Assembly: GCA_963977415.1 (NCBI GenBank)
Contig: CAXBOS010000006.1
Span: 124,001-188,000 of the forward strand
Reading direction: 5' to 3'
Length of the DNA: 64,000 nucleotides
Origin: Croceimicrobium sp963977415
GTDB taxonomy: Bacteria; Bacteroidota; Bacteroidia; Flavobacteriales; Schleiferiaceae
The position numbers were made by a program, and so were the translations under genes. Positions 50,519 to 59,076 of the stretch are shown one piece after another. The stretch's first letter is position 1. Every line of letters starts with the position of its first letter. A model generated the notes under the pieces. It made no database searches and was not told the DNA's origin. It saw nothing but the letters and a program-made list of their open reading frames with translations.

Positions 50519-52252
50519 GTGCCAGCAGATTTAGAAAAACAACTGAAAATATATTTACGGGCGGTAGAAAGAGAAAAAAAAGCTCGCAAGGAGGCAGAAC
50601 GTCTTTTGGAGGATCGAGCCCTTGAACTATATCGCACTAATATAGAGCTTCAGGAGTTAAACCGTAGTTTAGAGCAAAAGGTCTCTGAACGAGCACGAGA
50701 AATAAAGAAACAAAGGAATTTCTACGAATCGATTCTAAATCAAGTTCCAGCCGAGATAATTGTATCCGACTACAATCATAATTATATATTCATCAGCGAA
50801 AGCGCCGTAAAAGACCCTAAATTAAGGGAATGGCTAATCGGCAAAAACGACTTTGACTTTTGTCGTTATCGCGACTACCCCTTAGAATTCGCCCAAAAGC
50901 GCGCCTCTCACTATCAGGATGTAAAAAACACCTTACAAATTTCTGAATGGGTGGAGCATAACGAAAAAGATGGGCAGGAATATTACCACCTGAGGCGCTT
51001 AGTACCGCTCTTTAATGAGCAAGAAGATATTGAAATGTTTATTGGCTACTCCCTAGACATTACAAAGAGTGAAATCTATCGTCGGGAATTAGTAGAGGCC
51101 CGCGATATTGCGCAAAAAGCAACCTCAGCGAAGTCGGAATTTCTCTCCAAAATAAGCCACGAAATTCGTACGCCGCTCAATGCTATTATTGGTCTAACCA
51201 ATATTATGATGAATGAAGCGCATCACCCTGATCAAGCTCACTATTTACAATCGATGAAATACTCGGCAGATAGCTTACTTGGAATTATCAATGAAGTTTT
51301 AGACTTCTCCAAAATTGAAGCTGGGAAGATTACTTTCGAATCCATCCCTTTTAATTTTTCCCATCTTATTCAAGGCATTCAACAAAGCTTTGAGTTTAGA
51401 GCTAACGAAATTGGTATCGACTTGCGCACGAAACTAGACCCCAGAATTCCCCGAATTATTGAAGGGGACAGGGTAAAGTTGAACCAAATATTTCTCAACC
51501 TTGTGGGTAATGCCATGAAGTTTACCGCTAAAGGCGAGATAATAATTGAAACGAAGCTATTAGAAAAAACAGATGACTTTTTAAAGATTCGCTTTGCAGT
51601 GCATGATAGTGGTATTGGCATTGCCGCGGATAAGTTGGATAAAGTTTTTGAAAGCTTTTCTCAAGAAGGAGACGACACCACGCGTAAATTCGGAGGCACA
51701 GGCTTAGGCCTAACCATTACCAAAAAGTTTATCGAAGGACAAGGCGGGAAAATTTGGGTAGAGAGCATACAAGGGAAAGGCAGTAGCTTCATTTTCGAGC
51801 TTAGCTTTAAATACAATGCGGATCACAAAGAAAACAGTGCGATCAAACAGGAATGGTCGCGCGACTTATCTATGGTGAAAGGAAAGCGTATTTTAGTAGC
51901 CGAGGACAACCTTATGAATCAACTCGTTCTGCAAAAAATGCTAGAAAAGTGGGAGCCCGAGCTAGAAATGGTTAGCAATGGTGCCCTTGCTCTAGAGAAA
52001 CTGCACAAGAGCAGCTACGACTTGGTATTTTTAGATGTGCAGATGCCGATTAAAGATGGCATCAGTACCGTGGAAGAATGGCGCAATCATGAAGCCAACT
52101 CCCTCAGTAAAAGACAAGCCATTGTAGCGCTAACCGCCGACGCCTTTTCCGAATCGAGGCAGCGGGTAATAGACGCTGGGATGGACGATTTCCTTTCAAA
52201 GCCAATTGAGATTTCGGAGCTAAGGCGAGTATTAGGCAAGTATCTTACCTAA
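50519..52252 (+). CDS. H-NOX-associated hybrid histidine kinase
   Basis: The GTG start at 50519 directly follows the H-NOX stop, with no gap. The 577 residues are a coiled coil (1-65), a PAS domain (about 70-185), HisKA with phosphorylated His214 (SHEIRTPL), a HATPase domain (NLVGNAMKF, DSGIGI, GTGLGLTITKK) and a receiver domain with Asp506 (VFLDVQMPIKDG). No transmembrane segment is visible, so the kinase is cytoplasmic. This is the HnoK-type partner; NO binding to H-NOX would lower its activity in characterised systems. The fused receiver implies a phosphorelay or self-contained output, with no response-regulator gene next to it. Confidence 0.93.
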   Translation: MPADLEKQLKIYLRAVEREKKARKEAERLLEDRALELYRTNIELQELNRSLEQKVSERAREIKKQRNFYESILNQVPAEIIVSDYNHNYIFISESAVKDPKLREWLIGKNDFDFCRYRDYPLEFAQKRASHYQDVKNTLQISEWVEHNEKDGQEYYHLRRLVPLFNEQEDIEMFIGYSLDITKSEIYRRELVEARDIAQKATSAKSEFLSKISHEIRTPLNAIIGLTNIMMNEAHHPDQAHYLQSMKYSADSLLGIINEVLDFSKIEAGKITFESIPFNFSHLIQGIQQSFEFRANEIGIDLRTKLDPRIPRIIEGDRVKLNQIFLNLVGNAMKFTAKGEIIIETKLLEKTDDFLKIRFAVHDSGIGIAADKLDKVFESFSQEGDDTTRKFGGTGLGLTITKKFIEGQGGKIWVESIQGKGSSFIFELSFKYNADHKENSAIKQEWSRDLSMVKGKRILVAEDNLMNQLVLQKMLEKWEPELEMVSNGALALEKLHKSSYDLVFLDVQMPIKDGISTVEEWRNHEANSLSKRQAIVALTADAFSESRQRVIDAGMDDFLSKPIEISELRRVLGKYLT

Positions 52253-52691
52253 TTGAAAAAAACAATCTGTCGCCTAGCTTTAATACGAGCTATTCGAAAT
52301 TAAAGACCCTTTATCCTGCGCTGGCCTAAAGGCTATCGCACAAGCGACCCTTCGTAAGAGCGACTTTTACAAGGGTTGTAATCGACCGAAGTTTAGTACG
52401 CGGGGGCGGTCACTACGATTAGAGTATTGCCTTTTTGGCTGTTTTAAGCTTAGGCAGATGCGTTTTTAAATTAGACTCTAGGTTTTCGTTAAACGGCAAA
52501 AAAAATCGATAACTGGTAGATTTGGTGCTTTATTGTTTCTAAGTATCGTCGCGAAAAATAAGCAAGTCATTTTTAAAAAACGCAGTCTTATGGGGTTACG
52601 CTAAATGCGAAAATGAATTCAGTTAATTTAATATCAGTTATTTAGCCTAAATAACTGGCCCTAATTAGTTCTTAAGCGACGCCAACTCATT
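52253..52691. other. Intergenic region with a perfect palindrome
   Basis: The 439-bp gap has no gene. It ends with CAGTTATTTA-GCC-TAAATAACTG (52635-52657), a perfect ten-base inverted repeat, 35 bp past the nuclease stop codon. It lacks a T run directly after the stem, so it could be a weak terminator or a protein-binding site. The rest is AT-rich with ACAATCTGTCGCC near 52262, similar to the opening of the 32573 array. Confidence 0.5.
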
Positions 52692-53636
52692 TTAGTTTCT
52701 CCGCTTCCTCTTAGCGATTAAATAAGCGAGCAAAAATACTATCATGAGGACCACAAGTACCACGATTAGATATTGCCACTTGCTTAAGCCTCTTTGGACT
52801 GAATTATCAGATCTGCCATTTTCTTTCTTGATACCTTGGTTTGACTTATCTTCATTGATAGCCGCTTGCAAGCTATCTTGTCCCATTAATACTTTAAGTC
52901 GTGGCTTCTTCCAAAAGGTAAAATTCCCTTTTGTGGCTTCAAACTTAGCTTCTAAATCGTCATCAAGGCCAGCGAAAAAATCAATACCTGTTATAGACTC
53001 CAAGCTATCGATACTCACAACAAAGGACTCCAGTTCCAAATCAAGTTTCTGATTGGGTAATAAAAATGCAATAGCGCCTAATTCATCCGCATCAAAGTCA
53101 AGGGCTACCTTATAATAAAAATTAGGGATAGAAACCTGATTGTCTCCCATCTTGGCTAGACCAGGAACTAATACGGGGCCAGTAACAATATAAAGAGAGC
53201 CATCGGCAGCAGCCCACTCTCTAAACTGCGCTTCCAAATTCTTCCATATACCACGATTAAATGAAGGTTCTTGTGGGCTCATATTACTCATATAAAAGCT
53301 CTCACTAATCGCTTCCTCGCTAAAAGCCATATCTGCAGCGGGAGCTAAGTGCCCACGGTCGTAGCCAGATGACCTATAATCGGCAAGACTAGCACTGCCC
53401 GTTCTTACCATAGGATCTTCTCTAAAATCGTCTTTTCGTTTTGCGATAGCATGTGTTTCATTTCTATCTAGTTCATAAAAAACCCAAAGAGCCTGTTCAT
53501 GCTCTTCACTATAGGCAAGCGAATAGTTTTGATGATGAACCAACTGGCCTTCTGAAGCGGGAAAGAACAAATCTATACTCTGAGCTACCGCGCTGATTGT
53601 GATTACTGAAAAGAATAGAATTCTACCTAATAACAT
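52692..53636 (-). CDS. NUC1-type DNA/RNA non-specific endonuclease with C-terminal membrane anchor
   Basis: The 314-residue protein has an N-terminal signal peptide (ends SAVAQS) and the beta-beta-alpha metal nuclease motif DRGHLAPAADM, with catalytic His96 in DRGH. The following NMSPQEPSFNRGIW contains the metal-binding Asn. A hydrophobic helix at about residues 287-308 (YLIVVLVVLMIVFLLAYLI) is followed by KRKRR. The protein is therefore probably anchored in the inner membrane with the nuclease facing the periplasm. It would degrade incoming or released nucleic acid. Confidence 0.9.
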   Translation of the reverse strand: MLLGRILFFSVITISAVAQSIDLFFPASEGQLVHHQNYSLAYSEEHEQALWVFYELDRNETHAIAKRKDDFREDPMVRTGSASLADYRSSGYDRGHLAPAADMAFSEEAISESFYMSNMSPQEPSFNRGIWKNLEAQFREWAAADGSLYIVTGPVLVPGLAKMGDNQVSIPNFYYKVALDFDADELGAIAFLLPNQKLDLELESFVVSIDSLESITGIDFFAGLDDDLEAKFEATKGNFTFWKKPRLKVLMGQDSLQAAINEDKSNQGIKKENGRSDNSVQRGLSKWQYLIVVLVVLMIVFLLAYLIAKRKRRN

Positions 53637-54050
53637 ATTACCTGTTTAAAGCCTCGAAAATAGTTAGCTCTCTTTGATATTTTTCTTTTCGGCCCTTTAT
53701 TAAAAGCACTTTTTACGCATACCCACTGAAAGCTGAGTCTTTTGAAGCCCTACTTTTTAGTTTGCAAATAGGTTTTACAGCACTAGAGCTCAGGTTCAGC
53801 AATTTAGGAAGGAGGGAGATATTTAAAAAAATGACTAAACAATCAGCTCCAACAAACCCTATTGTACTCAAAATATTTTTGTGATTAGCAGACTAAATTC
53901 CTTATGTGAAAGGGCCTTAATTGTATGGAATCATTCGAAGCAATTAGCAGGCCTCCATAGGTCACAAAAAACATAAGCTTTGAGTATAGCCGCTTATAAT
54001 TAATGGCTTGAACCCAAGCGGCTTCAACAATAAATCGGTTGAAAAAAGAA

Positions 54051-54078
54051 AAGAGTTGCTCTAAGAAGAACAACTCTT
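54051..54078. terminator. Bidirectional hairpin terminator
   Basis: AAGAGTTG-N12-CAACTCTT is a perfect eight-base stem. It is flanked by a purine run on one side and TTTCTTTT on the other, so it can stop RNA from either side. Confidence 0.7.
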
Positions 54079-54168
54079 TCTTTTAGTATCTAATGAAGAT
54101 ACAAACTTCGTAAAAGAAACCCCAACTTTAATAAGGAGGGGGGGAGATAATAAGAAAGGGTTTCTTAC

Positions 54169-54240
54169 TTACGAATAATGCACGATAAGCAACATATCGA
54201 GCAACAAACTTAGAAGATGTAAATTGACTTTTTCCGTCAT
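54169..54240 (-). other. Short hydrophobic ORF (23 codons)
   Basis: ATG at 54238-54240 encodes MTEKVNLHLLSLLLDMLLIVHYS. It shares SLLLDMLLI with the 28-codon ORF at 54567-54653. The shared part coincides with the repeated hairpin string, so common ancestry of DNA rather than of peptide is possible. Expression is unproven. Confidence 0.25.
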
Positions 54241-54566
54241 TTTATTGATTTTATCACCCTTAATCTATTGATTTTAAAAACTTGCCGATTCAGTCATCGT
54301 GAATTTCTAGGAGCCGAAAGGTAAAAGGGTTCATCTTCTTTTCTTGCATTAGGCTAAGTTATTATCCTATGGCTTTTTGTGAGAAAAGTAAAATCTGAGA
54401 AGACTTGGTTCGAACTAGTAGGACTCCCCTTTGCTGCGCAATCTTTTGTAAAAGGATAATACTGATTTGCTAGATGGCGGAGGAAACTGCCAAAGAAAGT
54501 TTTAACTGGAGCCTGCTTAAGTAAATATAGAGGAAGGGGGAAATAAATGCTCAAACAATGCTCCAG

Positions 54567-54653
54567 CTAAAAACCGATAAGCAACATATCGAGTGACAAA
54601 GGTGCTATAATCACTACTGCAAAAAACGTCAGAACCTTGATGAAAAGCATCAT
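54567..54653 (-). other. Short hydrophobic ORF (28 codons)
   Basis: ATG at 54651-54653 encodes MMLFIKVLTFFAVVIIAPLS then LDMLLIGF, a single membrane-spanning peptide in form. It lies 76 bp downstream of the hybrid regulator gene on the same strand. No clear TAnnTTTG promoter was seen. It may be a small membrane peptide or chance. Confidence 0.3.
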
Positions 54654-54728
54654 TATACGCCTTCAATCAATATAAAATTAAGGTTGATAGTGAAGCTACG
54701 CGTTTCGAAAAAAACTCAACAGCCGCTA

Positions 54729-57700
54729 TTAAATAAGGGAAGATGGTGCTTTACCAAAGCGCGATTTAAAACTGCGCGAAAAGCTTGCTAAGTCGTTATA
54801 GCCTACCGCGTGGGCCACTTGGGAAACCTGCGAATACTCTCCTTCTTCTAGGTATATTAAAGCTCTTTGTAGGCGAGCCTCTTTTAAGTATTTCTGTGGG
54901 CTTAGGCCGGTCGTTTTCTTCACTTGCCTCAATAAAGTTGATTCGCTCATAGAAAACTCATAGGCTATTTCAGCCACTTTTAAATCTCCTTTCACCAAAT
55001 TAGATTGAACAAAGGAGTCAAATTGCTCTAGCCATTGTTGATCCAGTTTTGTTAAGCTATTACTATCTTTCTCCAAGGCAAGCTCGGTGCTGATAAATTC
55101 CTTTCTACTCTTGCTGTTTTCAAGCAAGTTGTTGATTCTCAGTAGTAGTTCTTCGTCTAAAAAGGGCTTCGTTAAAAAATCATTAACACCAATTCTCAAT
55201 GCGGTCATTTTTAAACGCCCCTCCGCCCTTGCGGTAAGCATGATAAATGGAGTCCAGCTAAAGACCTCACTTTCTTTCATTTTCTTAAGTAGGCTTAGGC
55301 CATCCATCACTGGCATCATTTGGTCTGACAACACTAAATCAAATGCATCGCACATAGTAGAAGGTTCTTCCTGGTTATTCAAAGTTTTTTCTAGCATTAC
55401 CCAAGCCTCTGCTCCATTTGTTGCCTCGCTAATTCTAAAGGACTCGCTTAACAAATCTTTAATAAAAGATCGCAATTCTAAATTGTCTTCTACAATAAGA
55501 AGGTGTGGTTTGGAATAATCCTGCGGTGAGTTTTTACTTTTTTCACTACTCTCAAGACTTTTTTCCTGTAGATCTTTGCTTTTAAGTGGGAAGCTATCAG
55601 TTAGCTCGCGATAGGGAAGCTTTAGGTAAAAAACACTCCCCTTGCCGTATTCACTTTCTGCCCAAAGCTCTCCTCCCATAAAGTGTACTAAATCTAAGGA
55701 TAAGGAAAGGCCTAAACCGGTGCCGCCTTGCGCCTCTGCTATTTCCGATTCGTCATTCTGGCTGACTTGGTAAAAACGATCAAAAATTTTGCTGAGGTCG
55801 GACTCCTTAATTCCGATTCCCGTATCCTTAATGCTTACCCAAAGGGTATTTTCATCATCTGGGCGAATGTTAACCGTAATACTGCCACCTTCATTAGTAA
55901 ATTTAAAAGCGTTAGCTAATAGGTTATTGAGAACCTTATTTGTTTTAGACTTATCTAGGGCAACCCTTAAGTTTGGATCTAAATTTATCTGCCATCTAAA
56001 CTCTAAGTTTTTATCCTTGGCCAATACCTTGAAGGGCGCGAGAATACTTTCGAAATAAGAGAACAAGACCAGCTCTTCTTCACGCAGCTTTAATCGCCCT
56101 GCTTCCAATTTGGACAGATCTAAAATTTCGTTCACCAAATTCAGTAAGACCCCAGCATTTCGTTGCATATAACTTAACCAGCGTTGTTCCTTTTCGGTGA
56201 AACTATCTTTTTGCGCCATTAGTTTATTTAATGGGCTGCTAATTAAACTCAGTGGCGTGCGTAACTCGTGGCTAATATTGGCAAAAAACTGAGATTTCAT
56301 CCGGTCGAGAGAGCGAAGTTCTTCCTTTTGATTCTCAATAACCTGCGTACGTTCAACGACCAGTTTTTCGAGCTCTATTTGCCTCGCCTTTTGAGCGCGC
56401 TGACGTAAATAAATAAAGAGCGAAACAGAGCCTACCAGGAAAAATAGCGAAGTGAAAATGAACCACATCCGCAGATAAAAAGGCTTCAAAACCGAAATGG
56501 GAATACTCAGTTCTCGCCTAGACCAACGGCCGCTAGACTCCTGTCCTCTTATTTTTAAGGTATAATCACCAAAAGGAAGTTTTCCAAGCTGAATTACGTT
56601 GGAAGCTTGGTAAGTCCAATTTTCATTTAAGCCCTCTAAGATGTATGCATATTGAACTTTATCTAATTCTTGATACGATAATAAAGCGACGGTGATTTCG
56701 GTAATATAATCGCCGGGTTTCATTAGTAGAACCTCATTTTGTGCCGTTACTTTCCAATCATAAATGCTATCTTCCTTTGCCTTAAAGATGTCTAACTTGG
56801 TAAGTATTAAATTTGGCTCATAATTATCTTCATCAAGATAAAAATCAAGTGGTTGAAAATAGTTTAGGCCATTTAGACCTCCGAAATAAATAATGCCATC
56901 CTCATCCTGATAATGTGAAATTCGGTTAAACTCATTATCAGATAAACCATCATTTTTAGTGTAGCTCCTGATTTTCTTAGTGCTTGGATCTAATTGAGCG
57001 ATTCCATACTCCGTGGACAGCCATAAAATATTCTTCTGATCTTTATAAACGGCATAGACATTATTACTTGGTAAGCCTTCTAAGCGCCCATAATGACTGA
57101 TTTGTCCTTTAGTGGGACTCCACTTTACCAAACCTCCTTTTGCCGTTGCCAGCCAGAAGCTGCCATCTCCATTAGGAAGCAAGTGCTGGATATTATCATT
57201 CTGCAAATAAAATTTTCCTTTCCCGCCAGAGTAATAACGTTCAAGTATTTCACCATTTTTCAAATTTAGAGTGAAAATACCCGCCGCAGTAATAAGCCAA
57301 GCAGTGTCACTTTCATTTTCATAGATCTGATAAACATAAGGGTTTGCATCTGCCCCATGCCAAAGCGAATACTCTATTAACTTTCCTCTGGCTAAGCGGA
57401 AAAAAGAGGCTCTGAAATGGCTGTTAAACCAAAGTTGCCCATACTTGTCTTGATGAATTACCCAGGCTCCACCAGATACATTTACAGGCAAGGGGATTAA
57501 ACTGTCGGGGGAGACGCCTGAGGGGTCTACTATTTTCAATCCTAAATCAGACATATAAAGTAGCATGGTGTCGCTACTAAAGCCCAAGGCCCATTTTCCA
57601 CCCGAAAAAGTTTCTTCTACCTTTTCCTCACCACCATCTAAAAGCTTTGAATAGAGAAAGCGCGGCTGCTCCGCCATCGCCCAAAGTTTTTTGTTCTTTC

Positions 57701-58850
57701 CTTTTCCCGTTACTTTTATTCCTCTAATATATCGAGGATCTACTCCATCCTGCTCATAAAAACAGCGCTTAAACCGCAAATCATCTAATGTAAAACGATG
57801 CAAGCCATAAGCCGAGGTAATCCAAACCGCTCCTTGCCTATCGGCAAAAACGCTACCGCCATTGCGTAGTTGTTTTGATACGATCTTTAAATCAACGGCC
57901 TTCTGCTGTGGGTCTGGTGGCACCATTAGCATCCTTTCATCCTTAGAATACACCCAGTAATTTCCATGCGCTTTGGTGAAAAAGCGCCGTAGGAAATTGT
58001 TTTTTAGCGCGAGCTTCCCAAAGATTTTTTCCGCTCTAAAATCTGACTTTACGGTACCATTCTTTTCTATGTAGCAGTACTTCTGATATGGCTCGTCCGT
58101 TTCAATTTCGTGGTAATAAATATAAAAGTGTGGCCTGCTAAGCGAGTCCCATTCATAAATATCTAAGTAGCGACTTCGTTCAAAGCCGATGCTATCTAGA
58201 TGCTCCCCAGAACTACTTATGACCTTAAAGTAAGATGTTTCCGAATACAGCATATAGTAGCTAAGCCAAAAATCACCTGCTGGCGAGCGTTCAACACCTC
58301 TTAAATCCAATACATTGGATCCTTTTAAAGGAATTTCGTGAAAACGGTCACTATAATAAAAGAGCGAGGTCTTACTTACAAAAGTGATTTCATCAGATTC
58401 GTTCAAGCTCATGGTGATTATCTCTGAAAAGTCAAAGGGAATGCCACCTTTGGGTAAGAAGTCTTGTAGGCTTACAATGTTCTCTTTTTTTGGGTCCAAG
58501 ACATCGATGTTCATTAAACTCGTTTTATTCAAATCGGAGTAAAAAATCCAAATAAAGCCTTGTTGGTCTTTTTTAAGCAAGGCCACCTGGTTATCACTCA
58601 AACCTGAGTTTTCGGTAGTAAACCATTTAAAACTTTTACCATCAAAACGGTTTATTCCATAATCGGTGGCTAGCCAAATTAAATCGCTATTATCTTGAAC
58701 TATGGCATTCACTTGCCGGTTTGATAGTCCTTCGTCTATACCCCAAAATTGCCCTTTAACAACCTGATTTTCGGAATTATTCTTTGTTTGGCCTATTAGG
58801 CTAAATAAAAACAGAAAATTAATACCTAAAATCGCCAGTGCCTTTTGCAT
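54729..58850 (-). CDS. Hybrid one-chain two-component system regulator (HTCS)
   Basis: The 1373-residue protein combines sensor and regulator. A signal/anchor segment (LAILGINFLFLFSLIGQ) is followed by periplasmic propeller repeats (about 30-720; motifs GLSNRQVNAIVQD, GLPSNNVYAVYKD, WLSTEYGIAQLD) and a Y_Y_Y domain (about 725-790). After one transmembrane helix come HisKA with His861 (SHELRTPL), a HATPase (GTGLGLSLSLD), a receiver with Asp1176 (SDQMMP) and an AraC-type DNA-binding end (RALIYLEEGEYSQVSQVAHAVGY). Such regulators usually control adjacent polysaccharide-utilisation loci, but no SusCD genes lie here. A perfect -7 element (TATATTTG, 58885-58892) precedes it. Confidence 0.93.
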   Translation of the reverse strand: MQKALAILGINFLFLFSLIGQTKNNSENQVVKGQFWGIDEGLSNRQVNAIVQDNSDLIWLATDYGINRFDGKSFKWFTTENSGLSDNQVALLKKDQQGFIWIFYSDLNKTSLMNIDVLDPKKENIVSLQDFLPKGGIPFDFSEIITMSLNESDEITFVSKTSLFYYSDRFHEIPLKGSNVLDLRGVERSPAGDFWLSYYMLYSETSYFKVISSSGEHLDSIGFERSRYLDIYEWDSLSRPHFYIYYHEIETDEPYQKYCYIEKNGTVKSDFRAEKIFGKLALKNNFLRRFFTKAHGNYWVYSKDERMLMVPPDPQQKAVDLKIVSKQLRNGGSVFADRQGAVWITSAYGLHRFTLDDLRFKRCFYEQDGVDPRYIRGIKVTGKGKNKKLWAMAEQPRFLYSKLLDGGEEKVEETFSGGKWALGFSSDTMLLYMSDLGLKIVDPSGVSPDSLIPLPVNVSGGAWVIHQDKYGQLWFNSHFRASFFRLARGKLIEYSLWHGADANPYVYQIYENESDTAWLITAAGIFTLNLKNGEILERYYSGGKGKFYLQNDNIQHLLPNGDGSFWLATAKGGLVKWSPTKGQISHYGRLEGLPSNNVYAVYKDQKNILWLSTEYGIAQLDPSTKKIRSYTKNDGLSDNEFNRISHYQDEDGIIYFGGLNGLNYFQPLDFYLDEDNYEPNLILTKLDIFKAKEDSIYDWKVTAQNEVLLMKPGDYITEITVALLSYQELDKVQYAYILEGLNENWTYQASNVIQLGKLPFGDYTLKIRGQESSGRWSRRELSIPISVLKPFYLRMWFIFTSLFFLVGSVSLFIYLRQRAQKARQIELEKLVVERTQVIENQKEELRSLDRMKSQFFANISHELRTPLSLISSPLNKLMAQKDSFTEKEQRWLSYMQRNAGVLLNLVNEILDLSKLEAGRLKLREEELVLFSYFESILAPFKVLAKDKNLEFRWQINLDPNLRVALDKSKTNKVLNNLLANAFKFTNEGGSITVNIRPDDENTLWVSIKDTGIGIKESDLSKIFDRFYQVSQNDESEIAEAQGGTGLGLSLSLDLVHFMGGELWAESEYGKGSVFYLKLPYRELTDSFPLKSKDLQEKSLESSEKSKNSPQDYSKPHLLIVEDNLELRSFIKDLLSESFRISEATNGAEAWVMLEKTLNNQEEPSTMCDAFDLVLSDQMMPVMDGLSLLKKMKESEVFSWTPFIMLTARAEGRLKMTALRIGVNDFLTKPFLDEELLLRINNLLENSKSRKEFISTELALEKDSNSLTKLDQQWLEQFDSFVQSNLVKGDLKVAEIAYEFSMSESTLLRQVKKTTGLSPQKYLKEARLQRALIYLEEGEYSQVSQVAHAVGYNDLASFSRSFKSRFGKAPSSLI

Positions 58851-58884
58851 TCTATATAATCGAAACTTAAAAACTCGAATTGGT

Positions 58885-58892
58885 CAAATATA
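58885..58892 (-). promoter_or_regulatory. -7 element TATATTTG of the HTCS gene
   Basis: Perfect TAnnTTTG on the minus strand, 34 bp ahead of the start codon at 58850. Confidence 0.6.
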
Positions 58893-59076
58893 AGGAAAGA
58901 ATCAAGCCTTGAATGAGAGCCATAGCACAAGAATTAGTCTAAAAAAGGCTTAGTACTATTTTAGGTTTAAAGCTTTGATCCTTTCCAATCTTAGCTTTAA
59001 AATGAAACATGAAAACCTTACTTAATTAAGGAGCAAAGGTTTCTTAGTTTTAGGGCCTGAACCCTATTTCATCTTC

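Larger units (their letters stand above)
53637..54728. other. 1.1-kb gap with repeats and two very short ORFs
   Basis: No gene longer than about 30 codons is convincing here. A hairpin-forming string CGATAAGCAACATATCGAG occurs exactly at 54183-54201 and 54575-54593 (392 bp apart). Pyrimidine-rich blocks (on the minus strand, TCTCCC-CCTCC or TTTCCCCCTTCC) occur near 53810, 54135 and 54535. A terminator lies at 54051-54078. The region looks like a small minus-strand transcription unit, or a repeat array, downstream of the hybrid regulator. Confidence 0.5.

Noticed and set aside
54400..54440. tRNA-like T-arm GGTTCGAACT
   Set aside because: The TTCGAA loop with a partial stem is present, but there is no matching acceptor stem, D-arm or anticodon arm upstream, so it is not a tRNA.
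53885..54554. 62- and 66-codon minus-strand ORFs in the nuclease-HTCS gap
   Set aside because: One crosses the terminator hairpin at 54051 and the other needs a TTG start; neither has a recognisable pattern.
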